In this document: positions 1-11,142 of the stretch, one piece after another
Numbering within the stretch: the first letter of the stretch is position 1
How the letters are laid out: every line of letters begins with the position of its first letter
Source of the DNA: Onchocerca lupi
Taxonomy: Eukaryota > Nematoda > Chromadorea > Rhabditida > Onchocercidae
Direction: 5' to 3'
Length of the DNA stretch: 64,000 nt
Assembly (NCBI GenBank): GCA_028564675.1
Contig: JAOVVO010000067.1
Location: forward strand, 1-64,000
The notes under the pieces: model-generated
What the model was told of the DNA's origin: nothing
What the model saw: only the letters and a program-made list of their open reading frames with translations
Databases searched by the model: none
Position numbers and translations under genes: made by a program

Positions 1-14
1 TATATATATATATT
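1..14. repeat. TA dinucleotide run
   Basis: The window begins inside a short (TA)n microsatellite; its left end is cut by the window edge. Confidence 0.8.
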
Positions 15-310
15 GATCATCCATAATTAGTCAGCTATATATATGGTTTCTTTTTATTGCCTAGAAATTTCCAAAACATTTGTTTTACATTTTTTTAAAA
101 TTGTTCATGATATGTTAAACGGAAAATCTACAGGAATTATCAACTAAATCATCAGAATGACTAGAATTTTCAGACTGATGCCAGTCTTATTGATATTGGT
201 ACAGTTGCTTTGTGTTCATCTATCTTGATTTGAATACTTTGTCAAATCTCGATTTCCCATGTACACAAGCAGATTTAATACAGTACTGATTTAATGAAAA
301 AAAACGAAAC

Positions 311-1319
311 TTTCTTGGTTAAAGCACAAGCACCGTAACCGTGATTCTCGTCTGTATTGGTTGCATCTATTTTGCAAAAATGCTTTCCACTCATATATGG
401 TAGAACTTTTTGGTTGCAATCTATTTTGAATTTGTTGGGCATCATTTCCTTTCTTGTATATTCTGAATTTTAGACAGATAATAATACAGAGAACATGAAA
501 ATACTGTAAATTTATTTAGCATAATGACTTACCGTACAGAATTCTCCGTAATCTTCCCACATAGAAAGCATATGATGTTGGATCATCAATATTCCATTTG
601 AAAATATTTTGTTCTTTTTTCATGCTTCGCTTTCGAGGTTCAAAACCAATTCCTTAGCAAAGTATTGATTTGGAAATACAAGGCATATTTGGAATGGAAA
701 CACAATTAATAGCTGACACGATCGATCAATTATAACTTTAATTCATTATGTGAATCAATAGTCAAAAACGATTCTACAAATTTTAATAGTTTTTTGAAAT
801 TTCATTGAATTATCTGCGATTGATAATAATACCTGGTACACCACCAATGAAAGTAGTCTCGCCATAGTATACTGGTGCATCTCGGGTAGTATGTAACATT
901 ATATATATACCCGCAGCCACTATTAGTGCAAGAGAAATATATATGAACAGCAAATACAAGATCGTAATAACTGAATATTATTATCGTTATCATTTTCACT
1001 AGTTATCACTGACATTCTTATAGTAACCATTATCAAAATTTTCAACTTCCCAACTAAGTTCAACTAATTCCATGTTGTTCTGCTCACTTCTGCTCAAATC
1101 TTACATATTTTTGAAAACTGCGTAAAAATAATCAGTCATTAGCTTGATAATTTATCAGTGTATAACATACACCATGCACATATTGTCCGATTACATACAT
1201 AACCATCATGATAGATGAATTTCAGAAATACTGTAATAGATTTCATGATGGAATATTTTTTATTTTCTCGAAGATTTTGTTCATGTTCAATATCTGATTG
1301 ATGTGATGACGTTGGTGAT
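311..1319 (-). CDS. Na+/K+-ATPase beta-subunit-like protein, divergent, C-terminus off window
   Basis: Four exons are read on the minus strand: 1319-1171, 970-833, 652-533 and about 462-311, with phases that join cleanly. The beta subunit is a type II membrane glycoprotein that pairs with the pump alpha subunit at the plasma membrane. Visible family features are a short cytosolic N-terminus, NRTICAW at the exon 1/2 junction where the family usually has a GRTG.SW motif, one membrane helix (ILYLLFIY...ALIVAAGIYIML), then HTTRDAPVYYG and PGIGFEPRKR, and ectodomain cysteines in the last exon. The likely start is the ATG at 1246-1244; the AG at 1320 could be a trans-splice acceptor. The end of the last exon is uncertain and the C-terminal exons were not found, so they probably lie beyond the left edge. 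Family call fairly sure, orthology not. Confidence 0.68.
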
Positions 1320-1598
1320 CTAAATGAAGCGAGGCTATATTAGATAGTATACTCATCCGATTAAGGATGAACTACATTTAAATTGTTGCAAAAGCTGTTA
1401 GCGATATCTTTTATATGTATCAGGCTGTTATCGATATCTTTTATACGTCAATCTGTCTAATAATTTGAACTTAAAATTTACAGTAACCATGCAATATCAC
1501 TAAATCAAATTGAGATCATTCTCCTAAAACATATACATTTATTTGTATCTTGACATCAGTTGATCCGAGAAATGTAATAAGAGTGGAATGGAGAACAT

Positions 1599-1942
1599 TT
1601 ACTTTCTGGCGCTGTTGGCAACGTGTGGCTCTTTTTCCTCTGCATTAGCTCCCTTCTTGGCCTTTGTTTCCGAAGTTGACATTTGCTGTCGCATTTCCCT
1701 TCCATCATTATCGCTATTCTTTTGCCATTTTGCCACATTTCCAACTTTTTTGTCTGAAAGAATAAAACAAATGTTAAAGAAAGATGGATTTGGAACAATG
1801 AAGAACAGCTGTTTGCATTTCAACCCACCAATTTCGATGAGGAATTATTCACAATGAAAGAATCACCTGAATTTATACCTTCTACTCCCTTCTTCAACAT
1901 GGCATCCCTCTCAGATGCACCTTCTGCAGCCAATCTCGCCAT
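1599..1942 (-). CDS. Small hydrophilic protein, 72 aa, unknown function
   Basis: Two exons, 1942-1879 and 1753-1599, join in phase through a GT-AG intron to encode 72 residues beginning MARLAAEGASERDAMLKKG. The protein is rich in Lys, Glu, Ala and Asn and has no signal peptide, membrane segment or cysteine. I do not recognise the family. The AG directly before the ATG (TTGTTGAG|ATG) would suit spliced-leader addition. It lies about 280 bp upstream of the beta-subunit gene on the same strand, a spacing compatible with a nematode operon. A TTTATT (AATAAA on the minus strand) lies just downstream near 1540. Confidence 0.55.
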
Positions 1943-2693
1943 CTCAACAATCAGGAAAAAATGAAAATATCTAAAATGATCAATTCTCCTCTCCTGCATA
2001 ATATTATATTTACAGGTAGGCAAATTTGCATATTTCTATATCTAGTAATTGAAAATTTCACATTCTCTTATAGCTGCTTTAGGATAATGTCTTAAAGATA
2101 TTTCGGGGAAGTTTCGGGATAATTTTCGGATGCTCTGTCCGTTCATTTAATGAATTTTTCCTTAGTGACTAGTACATTGATTTCCTTCATCTGAATACTC
2201 TTGACATACTTCTTCCTAGCCTTTACTCTCGAAGAAACCCCGCTTTTCTGCTTTCTCGATATCATCTCCATCAATTCCAAACCCATGATATTGAGCTGTT
2301 ATTTCCCTAACTATTCATGACACAATTTTCTCACCACAATATATGCTTATTGGTCATTAATCGATGATAACTTTGACTAGCATTGGTATTTCTCTTAGGT
2401 CTCTGAGAACTAGTGGATGAACCCCGCGATATCTCAGTAGTTGGCTGAGTTACTGTGGTTCTGTATGACGGGAAGTGTTTGTATTTTCTCATTCCTGTAT
2501 CTCATAATATTTATTTCTTTCTCGAACTTTCGGAGACAAGGATTCTTTTCCTTTTTAATATCAATTGGTGGACTGATTCTACGCGGGGAATTAAGGCGAT
2601 AAGATAAAACTTCTTATAAACTTTATGCTGTTTCCAAGAAAAAGTTGTCGGAAGTCAGTCATTTTTACAGGAAGTTGTTAATTATCAGTACGA
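1943..2693. other. Divergent intergenic region
   Basis: Shared upstream region between the 72-aa gene (-) and Rab2 (+). The AG at 2669-2670 (TTTTTACAG), 23 bases before the Rab2 ATG, is a good candidate trans-splice acceptor. I see no other coding or RNA signal here. Confidence 0.4.
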
Positions 2694-5042
2694 ATGTCAT
2701 ACGCTTATCTCTTCAAATATATCATAATAGGAGACACAGGCATGATAATTTTTCCCAATTGATTTTTTAATATTTTTTAGACTTGATTGCTTTGAGATTT
2801 ATTCTTAACGAGACGGATTGCTATTTAGTGAGGGAAAATGAAATTTTGGTGTGTTTCGAATCGTAATGTAATTATTACTACAGGATGAGCTACCGATTGT
2901 CATATTTCAAAGTTTTTCTGCATCCTTAGTGAGAGAACTTGACATGGAACAGTTGTCAAGAAGATGAAATTTGTAAGAATCAAGTTTAATTTTCACTTCA
3001 TTGTTTCTTAGACGTGTATTTTTATGAGTTAGTGCAATTTCAGGAGTGGGAAAGTCATGTCTTCTTCTTCAATTCACTGATAAGCGCTTCCAACCTGTAC
3101 ATGACTTGACGATCGGTATATTCTTCGAAATTAATTCCGATATTTCTGTTATATCTATTGTTTGTTAGTTGTTTAGTCCAGTAATGATATATTAAAGGAT
3201 GTTGAACTAAAATACGTTCATTCTTTTAGCAAACATCTCCAGAAGTTTTTCTATCAGTAATATATATTGGACGATAGATCATAATTTTAAAGGCAGCCAT
3301 ACTTTCCTTTCCAATTTTTAAACAGACTACTACTAATTACGATTCATTCGAATATAAGATTTCAGGTGTGGAATTTGGCGCTCGTATGATTACTATCGAT
3401 AGCAAACAAATTAAGCTACAGATATGGGACACAGCTGGTGTGTTTATTTATCCTAGTTTCATTTGCAATTATCTGCTTTTGTTTATATTTCATCTAAGCA
3501 ACTAAGAATTTATGGTATTTTCTAGGTCAAGAATCGTTCCGTTCAATAACGCGCTCATATTATCGTGGAGCAGCAGGCGCACTTCTTGTTTATGATATAA
3601 CACGGTAATCATTTGGTTCAAATCACAGTCATTTTTATCTCATTTTTCTCTTTACGGAAACCATCGAAGTATGCGATTTTTTCAGACGTGATACATTCAA
3701 TCATTTGGCTTCCTGGTTGGAAGATGCACGGCAACATTCAAATTCTAATATGGTTATTATGCTTATTGGGAATAAGAGGTTATATTCCAATTGATTCTAT
3801 TTACTGATAATACATACAAAAACGATATATCCAACCATTAATGTTTGTCGGTGATAGCATGATTGTATATCAAGCATCACCGTACAAAGTCTCTTTATGA
3901 AAGGAGTTCGCCAAAAAGTCAAACTATTTTTCCAATTAATTAGTATAGGCTGCTACAATTTAGATACCGAAATTCGTTTGCGAACTGATAGTGATGTTTT
4001 GCTAATAGAAATTGCAGCGTCCTCAATGTTTTTATGACGAAATTACAGATGAGACGTTTTAGTGTAGTTATTAGTACGAAAACAGTAAGATGTTTTAGTA
4101 CTATTAACTGCACTGAATTTACAGATGAGATTAAGCGAAGATTTCTGATTAAACGGTGGAGAAAATGTCATTGGGGACTTCTTTGATAAGAAGTTTAAAG
4201 TTCATTTTTTAGTCTGAAATTCTTCCTGTGTTTGCATATTACTATTATCACCATTTCGTTTTCATTTGTTTGATTAAAGTAGAGACAGTTTTTTTGCATC
4301 TCATTATTCTCTATAACCGAAGGAGAATATGTTTTTCAATTTTTCACGAAATGATTCATCCTTTTCTACAAATAATTTTGCAGTGATTTGGAAGCAAGAC
4401 GGGAAGTGAAGAAAGAAGAAGGAGAAGCATTTGCACGCGAGCATGGTTTGATTTTTATGGAAACATCGGCAAAGACTGCTGCAAACGTAGAAGAGGTTGT
4501 ATTTTTTACCGCATCTTGTTTATCCAGTAACAACACCACTCAATCATACACCAATAAAACGATATCAGCCATAAATTAGCCCTTAAAAAGCATAATCAGT
4601 TAATCTATTTTAATCACATAATTTCAAAAATGATTTAGGGATTTTTCTTATTTTCAGGCATTCATCGATACTGCAAAAGAAATTTATCGGAAAATACAAG
4701 AAGGCGTCTTCGATATCAACAATGAGGTATGTTTTAAGAATTTTCCGAATTTTTAGCAGTGTGATATTTCGATAGTTCGCCGTAACTGTCTACAATAATG
4801 CACACATTTCATCGTGCTATTGCATGGAGTTTTTTTTCTCCCCTGAAATTTTCGTTTTTCTCATTTAATCATTTTGCAATGCAAAATGTCCTTTTTTATG
4901 CTTCATGACCAGTGTGTAGTGTTCACCTTTTTTTTTGATGTTGCAGGCAAATGGAATCAAGCTTGGACCACAACATTCTCCAAGTTCACCCAATTCTCCT
5001 AGTAGTAATCAAGCACTAGGAGGTTCGAGCAATTGCTGCTGA
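2694..5042 (+). CDS. rab-2: Rab2 small GTPase (UNC-108 type)
   Basis: Eight exons (2694-2739, 3044-3115, 3366-3437, 3526-3604, 3686-3778, 4384-4495, 4658-4726, 4947-5042) give 212 aa, the same length as human RAB2A. Rab2 works in ER-Golgi and endosome/dense-core-vesicle traffic. Visible: MSYAYLFKYIIIGDTGVGKS with the P-loop, switch I around TIGVEFGARM, WDTAGQE switch II, IGNKSDLE (NKxD), ETSAKTAANVEE (SAK) and a C-terminal GGSSNCC for double geranylgeranylation. Intron 1 uses a GC donor (G|GCATGA): no GT fits, and the GVGKS frame is restored only this way. A Ser replaces the usual Gly in ITIDSKQIK. AATAAA lies at 5090-5095. Confidence 0.96.
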
Positions 5043-5956
5043 AATTAGTCGAGCAGTTGCAATTATATATTGTGTAATCCTTCTGTATGAATAAAAAGAA
5101 AATTGTGCATCGGATTTAAATTTCTAGTCATTTTTTTTATTTTAAATGTTTATTTCAAAATATTTACCCAAAGTGGTTGTGAAGTTATTTTATTCAAATA
5201 TACATTCTAAAGTATTTTCTAAAATAAAATTTTAACGTTATTCTGGGAGTAGAATTGAAAAAGGGAGAAATTTTTCACTTTATGTTTTTCGTATAGTTGG
5301 GTTGCACATTTCATTTCTTGCTTCTTTTGTACGTTTATGTACATAATTTTAGTAAGTTCGTGGAAGTGAATTGTGATTTTAAACTAAAATAATTCAATTT
5401 ACCTTTTATTGTGCTAAAGCAACTTTCATACAAGCAGCATATTCGTATTGTCATACTGTCATAAATTCAGCATATTCTACATTATGTTTCATCTCTTTTT
5501 TTGTCTCTTACTATTAGTTATTGTTGTTTCTTCTTGACTTAATGGACAGACTGGTTCATGAATTCTCTTTTTCTATCCTGAATTTTTGATTTGAATATTT
5601 TTAAGACTTTTCATTCATAATATTAGTATTTTTCTTTATCTAGTTTCTTTAGTCGAAATATCTATTCTTTTATTTTAAAATTCAGTTCTTTCTCAATATG
5701 TGTGTTGTTTTCGTCTTTGTTCTTTCTAGTGCTCTTCTGTATGTGTATAAAATGAATTTTTAATTTTATTTGGATTTTCATCGTACTAACGGATCCTTTT
5801 TCATCATTGGTTTGTTCGTGCGCGCTGGAATTTCAACAACATCGAAAATCAGAGTTTGAAAAATTAATATGTTCTTTGTTATTTTCAGCTTTGAATGAAT
5901 TGACAAATATACTAACCTACTATCAAACGATGCTTCCATGCTATCAATAGTAAGAT
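5043..5956. other. Intergenic, 3' of Rab2
   Basis: Contains the Rab2 polyadenylation signal at 5090-5095 and T-rich sequence. No coding signal or repeat seen. Confidence 0.4.
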
Positions 5957-6439
5957 TTATGAGATTGGAATTTTGCTAAAGGAATTTGGGTCGCGGTGAA
6001 TCATTTTACAATTTAATGGATTACAACGACGGGTAAAGTGTTCAACAGGAGTTCTATCATCAGAAAGAATCCATTCTATTTCTTCTACCTCATAATTCAG
6101 TGTTGGTAGGATACATTTTAAAAAAAAATCTTTTTTAAATTATAAAACTGTTATATCTTCATTTAAAATATCAGTATGTGATGAAATGGACTGCCCAAAT
6201 TTAATAAATACTGGACCTAACTTTTCAAGAGCACATTTTAATTTATAGCCACGTATTTTATTTATTGACTTCTTTGAAGGAAAGAGTAAACGATACAATA
6301 TGTGGTGGAAAAAAAAAATCTTTACAAAATATGAATTTTGTGGAAGCGAGCGATTTTTAACTCTCAGTTTTTGATTAAACATGTAAACATCTTTTATTAT
6401 TTCACAGGTGGTGCAACATGTACCCAATAAAAGAAGCAA
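5957..6439 (-). pseudogene. ubiB: Remnant of bacterial ubiB (ABC1/UbiB kinase-like), probably Wolbachia-derived
   Basis: One minus-strand frame, open from 6439 and broken by a single TAA at 6142-6140, continues to 5957. The first part carries ALEKLGPVFIKFGQSISSHT followed by DILNEDIT, the N-terminal KxGQ-motif region that defines the UbiB family (ubiquinone biosynthesis; ATPase/kinase-like). After the stop the same frame reads LPTLNYEVEEIEWIL then TPVEHFTRRCNPL, which lines up in order with the family's LPPF..EEVE.IL....PVEELF region, but the expected AAASIAQVH motif is replaced by unrelated residues. It is far shorter than a full UbiB (about 450-550 aa), has no start context and no splice structure. 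The FIKFGQS..S.TDIL form is bacterial rather than ADCK/COQ8-like. Wolbachia origin is inferred from host type and AT-rich codons. A decayed nuclear ADCK gene is the less likely alternative. Confidence 0.65.
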
Positions 6440-6644
6440 ACAATGAGCCTAACTCTCAAACTGTTTCATTGGCTTGATATTCCCACCCTTTTTTCATTTT
6501 CAATTTACCAGGCAGCGAAAATCATTTATGTGTCTATCGGCGATCAGATTTTCGAAAAAAAAAAAAAACATGTTCTAAAGTTTACATTTCTGGAGTTACT
6601 TAGCTTTTCGGGAAATGAAGTAGAGTGAAGGATAATGAATATGA

Positions 6645-6743
6645 CATATTATTTACACTTTTCCAACCTTCCTATTTATATCCTTTATGACAAACATATT
6701 ATTTACACTTTCCAACCTTCCTGTTCATATCCTTCATGACAAA
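6645..6743. repeat. Tandem duplication, ~50-bp unit x2
   Basis: CATATTATTTACACTT(T)TCC... through ...ATGACAAA is repeated head to tail with a few substitutions (6645-6694, 6695-6743). Confidence 0.85.
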
Positions 6744-8995
6744 AACTTGATCACATGCGAGTATAATTCCGTTCTAGATCTGAAGATAAAAATCCTTCAA
6801 ATCATTAAAATCAATAGTTAATAGGTCATTGAACATCCATTCGATTGATGTTTGCTCTCTATTTCGCATGAAATGTTCTCAACCATTGCTACCGTAACAA
6901 ACTATAATGAATATTTGGTATTCTTTTCAGTGATAATTTTTGAAAACTTTAGTTTGTAAAATTTGGTTAAATGTTAAATTTCTAATTCTTTAAATTATCG
7001 GAATGAAAATGTACGACTAATATTTTTTGGAGTTTTGACCGCAAAATTTGCAATGTTTCCCGTAATTGAACTGCAGCAATCATTCCTGAAAGTCATTTAT
7101 TTTTATACTTCTATGTCTCCAAATCATGATTTCTATAATGACCAATTTCCTACGAAATGTGCACAGCGGTGTTGTTGAATTGTTTAAACTTGTTTTCTGT
7201 CTATTAAAAGTTTCTTAATCCCTTTTGAAATATGAAATAAGTTCGAAGAATTTCTTTTAGCATTTAAAAAATCATATTTTAACACTATTTTCTCATCTAT
7301 TCCTCGCTATGACTTTTAAAATTTCCCTTACAACTGTTACTTGCAAATTGCATAATCATAATAAAACATTGACATTGTTTACATAAGATAAAAAATTTAC
7401 AAAAAATAGCTGGACATTGTTTTTAAATAATGGCTGTGTTAAAAGAATTAGTCAAATTGCTGAGAAACTTTGCAGAGACGGATTCAGTTGTGTTTGACAT
7501 ACAATTGAGCTGAATTTCTGATAGCTGTGATAATTTGATATGGCCTTGATATAACAAGCCTAACCTAACTTCAAATATTTTGTCCTACTGCAAATACCAA
7601 ATCCATTTAAATTCATAAATAGGATTGAAATATTATAAATATCACTGACTGATAGAACAAATTGATATATTTTGGTTGATCTTCCGCAATATTATATTGT
7701 CTATTTACGTAAAAAGTTATCCATTTCTGAGCAAAATTTGATGTTTTTACAAGTAGAATTGTATTTCGGAAAAATTATTGCTCAAATAATTTAGATTGAT
7801 TTAATAGGTTAAATTTCTGCTGTTCTCATTGAAGACCGAATCTTCGGGATTTAAATTATCAATGGTTTGTTTTTTACTCTTTTTGCTGTTTAATTTTCAA
7901 AAGACTCATCATTTGAGTGTAAGTTAAACCATATCAGATTGAATATCACTCCTTTTCTTTTCAAATCAATCAATATTTCATGGTGCATACTTCTCAACAC
8001 ATCTCTTATTTGTTTTTTTAATTTGATTTACACTTTTCCTTTAAATAGCACTGTATGAATTTTGATAAGATGAATGAGCAATTCTTGTTTACACTGATCT
8101 TTAATTTATGTATATGATGAACTTCTCCTTTCTGCTGTTATATTTTTCAAGTTTCAGTTAAAAAACAAAACATTTGATACTAATTTAACAGTGATGAGCG
8201 AGAAATCAAAGTAGGGATGGCTAAATTGTGTTTTTCGATTTTATCGCACTAACGCGACAAACCTTTTCATAGAAATGATATGTAGTGACAAATTAAAAAA
8301 TTATTAAACGTATTTTATAATATTCATGTGATTGATAACTCGAAACAAATATTTGTTCACATCTAACTTCTCATTCGTATTTCTTCAATTTTAATATGAT
8401 TCAACTTCAGCTAATTTTGATAAATAAGACCGGAAGGAATGTTTTTTGATCCATTAAAGTAAGTCTTCTTGCGTTTTTGCGTGATTGTATTTGATATAAA
8501 AGCGTTTTATCAATTCCATTAAACAAGATTGTCTCCTCAGATGGTCATCTTATTATCATTTTATCCATGTGATTTCTTATTTCAGTTTCAGTAAATTCAA
8601 TTTGATAATTGTAATGAATCCTTTTAAATCTATTGAATCTAATTTTTTTCTCACATTTTATTAATTCTACTATTCAGAATGATTAGTATCGTGCTTTATG
8701 GGAAAACATCATGAAAAATTAATAGCATTACTGGGAATATTGGTTATAATATTGCTGGCAATATTAATAATTCAGAAATCCGGATTATAATTTCCGGATC
8801 ACGCATTCTTTATGAATTAAAAATAATAAGGATTGCCTCAATTAATGGCTAAATGAGCCATGCTAAATTTGGTCTCAAATTTCTATTTGAAGTCTCTTCT
8901 ATCTTTTGCAAATTTAACTTTTTGCTAAATCAACCATTTATCGTCTTTTATCTTAGAACATTATTTAATCGCTCGTTTCAAATTTCATTTTTACC

Positions 8996-9082
8996 AGGAT
9001 GAAAACAAGAACTTTAATCTCGCTAGGATGAAAATAGAAACTTTAATCTCGCTAGGATGAAAACAAAAAACTTCAATTTCAC
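8996..9082. repeat. Tandem repeat, 29-bp unit x3
   Basis: Units beginning AGGATGAAAA and containing CTTTAATCTCGCT start at 8996, 9025 and 9054; the third is the most diverged. Confidence 0.85.
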
Positions 9083-9347
9083 TTATGAAAATAGCTTTAT
9101 TTTGAAAACTGGGCGGGACACTATGAAAATACATGTGACATAAGCTGATAGAAAAGTTTTAGGTCATGCTAAATTCTTACCAATTTTTATCAGCATTTTT
9201 TCATATATTGTTTATGCGTACATATTTGAAAATCTTAGTTACGTAATCTTTTCTCTTTTTATTTCAATGGATGATCATCCATTTTTCAGATTGGTTCAGT
9301 ATTGATTGTGGAATTAAATTTGCTTATTTTTCCGGAAAATAAAGAGC

Positions 9348-11142
9348 ATGTTTTCATCATTCTATCGAATTTTATGTCGCACCGGTGACAAGGTGAATAA
9401 ATTGATTATTGATATATGTAGGCAAATTATCTATTAGACGGATCAATTAGAGAACACGAAATATTTCATATTTATTTCCTAAATACAAAATTTGTGAAAA
9501 TGGAAAAATCAATTTCATAAATGTATAAATTATGAAAGGCTTGCGAACATTTATTTTCCCATCAAAATTTACGACCACTGAGATTGTTTTGCGTTGTATA
9601 AACAACCTGAAAGAAATCATATATTTGGTTTCCTCAATTTTCCTTCAGCTTTCCTTTCATTGCTAGTGAATAGTTTTTTATTTCTTTCTTTTTTTCTGAA
9701 TTATTTTCTATCCCATCAAAGGCAATTTGCAATCTCAATCCATCCTTAGGGAACGAACAACTGTCCTTTTATCTTCAAATCAGAAAGAAAAGCTTATTAT
9801 CAATTGATAATAGGAAGATGACGAATAGTTTGCAAATTTTTTATATTTAGTGATCATTTAATTTATATATTTAACTAACTGTTAATTAATTAATTCTTCA
9901 TGCAAAATGTCTCCCATTTGCAGATTGTTTATCCACTGTTGCCGCCATTTGCGCAAACTTTATGGAATCATGAAGCAGGCCCAAAAACAATATTCTTTTG
10001 GGCACCGACCATTAAATGGTGTTTGGTCTTGGCTGGGATTGCTGATTTAAAAAGACCTGCCGAGAAACTTAGCTTTTATCAGGTTTTACTCTTTAGTTTT
10101 CTCGATACTTCTCATCTCATCATAAATCCTTCTTACTTCTCTCACTTCTTTCATCCATCCAAGAATCGATGTTTTCGTTGTTAATATTCTTATCCCTTGA
10201 TAAGCATCAATCGATATCACTCTATTTATTCATCATACATTATTAACTTCAATTTATTCATTATACATTATTATCTTCAATGATCAAGAAACAGCTCATC
10301 CATTTTCAGTCAATTTTTTCTCGTCAAAATTTTAAAATAACTAATTAGGAACGTTTCACAAAAAAAAAAGGAAGTTAAAACAGCAAAAAAGTGTTGAATT
10401 GTTTCAGCTACCAAAGATGTGAATGATAAGTTAAATGAAAGTTTATAGTCTTACATGTCATAAATCAAATTTCGATGTTTACCAATTTGAGACATTTCCT
10501 ATATTTCGGTTTTTGAATAATGATATGGCATGTTATCTCTTTTTTTAAATATTTCATGTAAATATTTGTCAAATTTAAAATTTATTACAGAACGCAGCAT
10601 TATTCGTCACCGGAATGATATGGACACGTTATAGTTTCGTTATTCGACCAGTTAATTACAACTTAGCTAGTGTTAATATATTTGTCTCTTCTATTGGCTT
10701 ATATCAAATAACGAGGAAAATGCGATATGAAGTTTGTTTTTAAATTTTGTTCGTTCCAATTAATTGAAATAATTTATTAATCCAACTTTTTTTCAGTTAA
10801 GGTTTAGAAGAAGTAACTTATGAGCTTATATTATGCTTTGTTACTTTTCATAATGAGCTTCAATTTAGCAATTTCAAAAAAATGTCCACTTTTCAAACTT
10901 AATTAATAGTTTTTTGCTAATCTTTATGAACTCAAACATAACAAAACGCAAAAAAAGTGCATTGTAATCGCTGCAATTATTATTAGTTCGCTATCAATAC
11001 CATTCATCGTTATCACAACAAAAAAGTTGGCCTACTTTTTTTATAAATGATCTTTTTTTTATCAACTTCGCCAATATTTCAGATGTCACAAAAACAACTG
11101 TTATCAGGATTGGTTCAACCACAAAATACTGATCAAGTGTGA
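9348..11142 (+). CDS. mpc-2: Mitochondrial pyruvate carrier 2-like protein, paralogue A
   Basis: Exons 9348-9392, 9924-10082, 10591-10731 and 11083-11142 give 134 aa (human MPC2 is 127). MPC2 and MPC1 form the inner-mitochondrial-membrane pyruvate carrier. Family signatures: TLWNHEAGPKTIFFWAP then TIKWCLVLAGIADLKRPAEK in exon 2, and GMIWTRYSFVIRPVNYNLA.V in exon 3, covering the usual membrane helices. Exon 1 (MFSSFYRILCRTGDK) was chosen because it ends on GDK with a GT donor in the right phase, matching the LDKV of the family. The C-terminus (MSQKQLL...NTDQV) is weakly conserved. Exons 2 and 3 have exactly the same lengths (159 and 141 bp) as those of the second copy at 15609-17256. Confidence 0.9.
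10224..10279. repeat. Tandem duplication, 28-bp unit x2, in MPC2-A intron 2
   Basis: TTTATTCATCATACATTATT...CTTCAA is followed at once by a copy with two changes. Confidence 0.75.

Larger units (their letters stand above)
6440..9347. other. Intergenic region between ubiB remnant and first MPC2
   Basis: AT-rich, non-coding in appearance. It holds a 50-bp tandem duplication at 6645-6743 and a 29-bp triplicate at 8996-9082. A 61-codon plus-strand ORF at 6443-6628 shows no recognisable motif. Confidence 0.4.

Noticed and set aside
802..999. Tyr/Cys-rich minus-strand ORF
   Set aside because: Wrong frame of the membrane-helix exon of the Na+/K+-ATPase beta-like gene.
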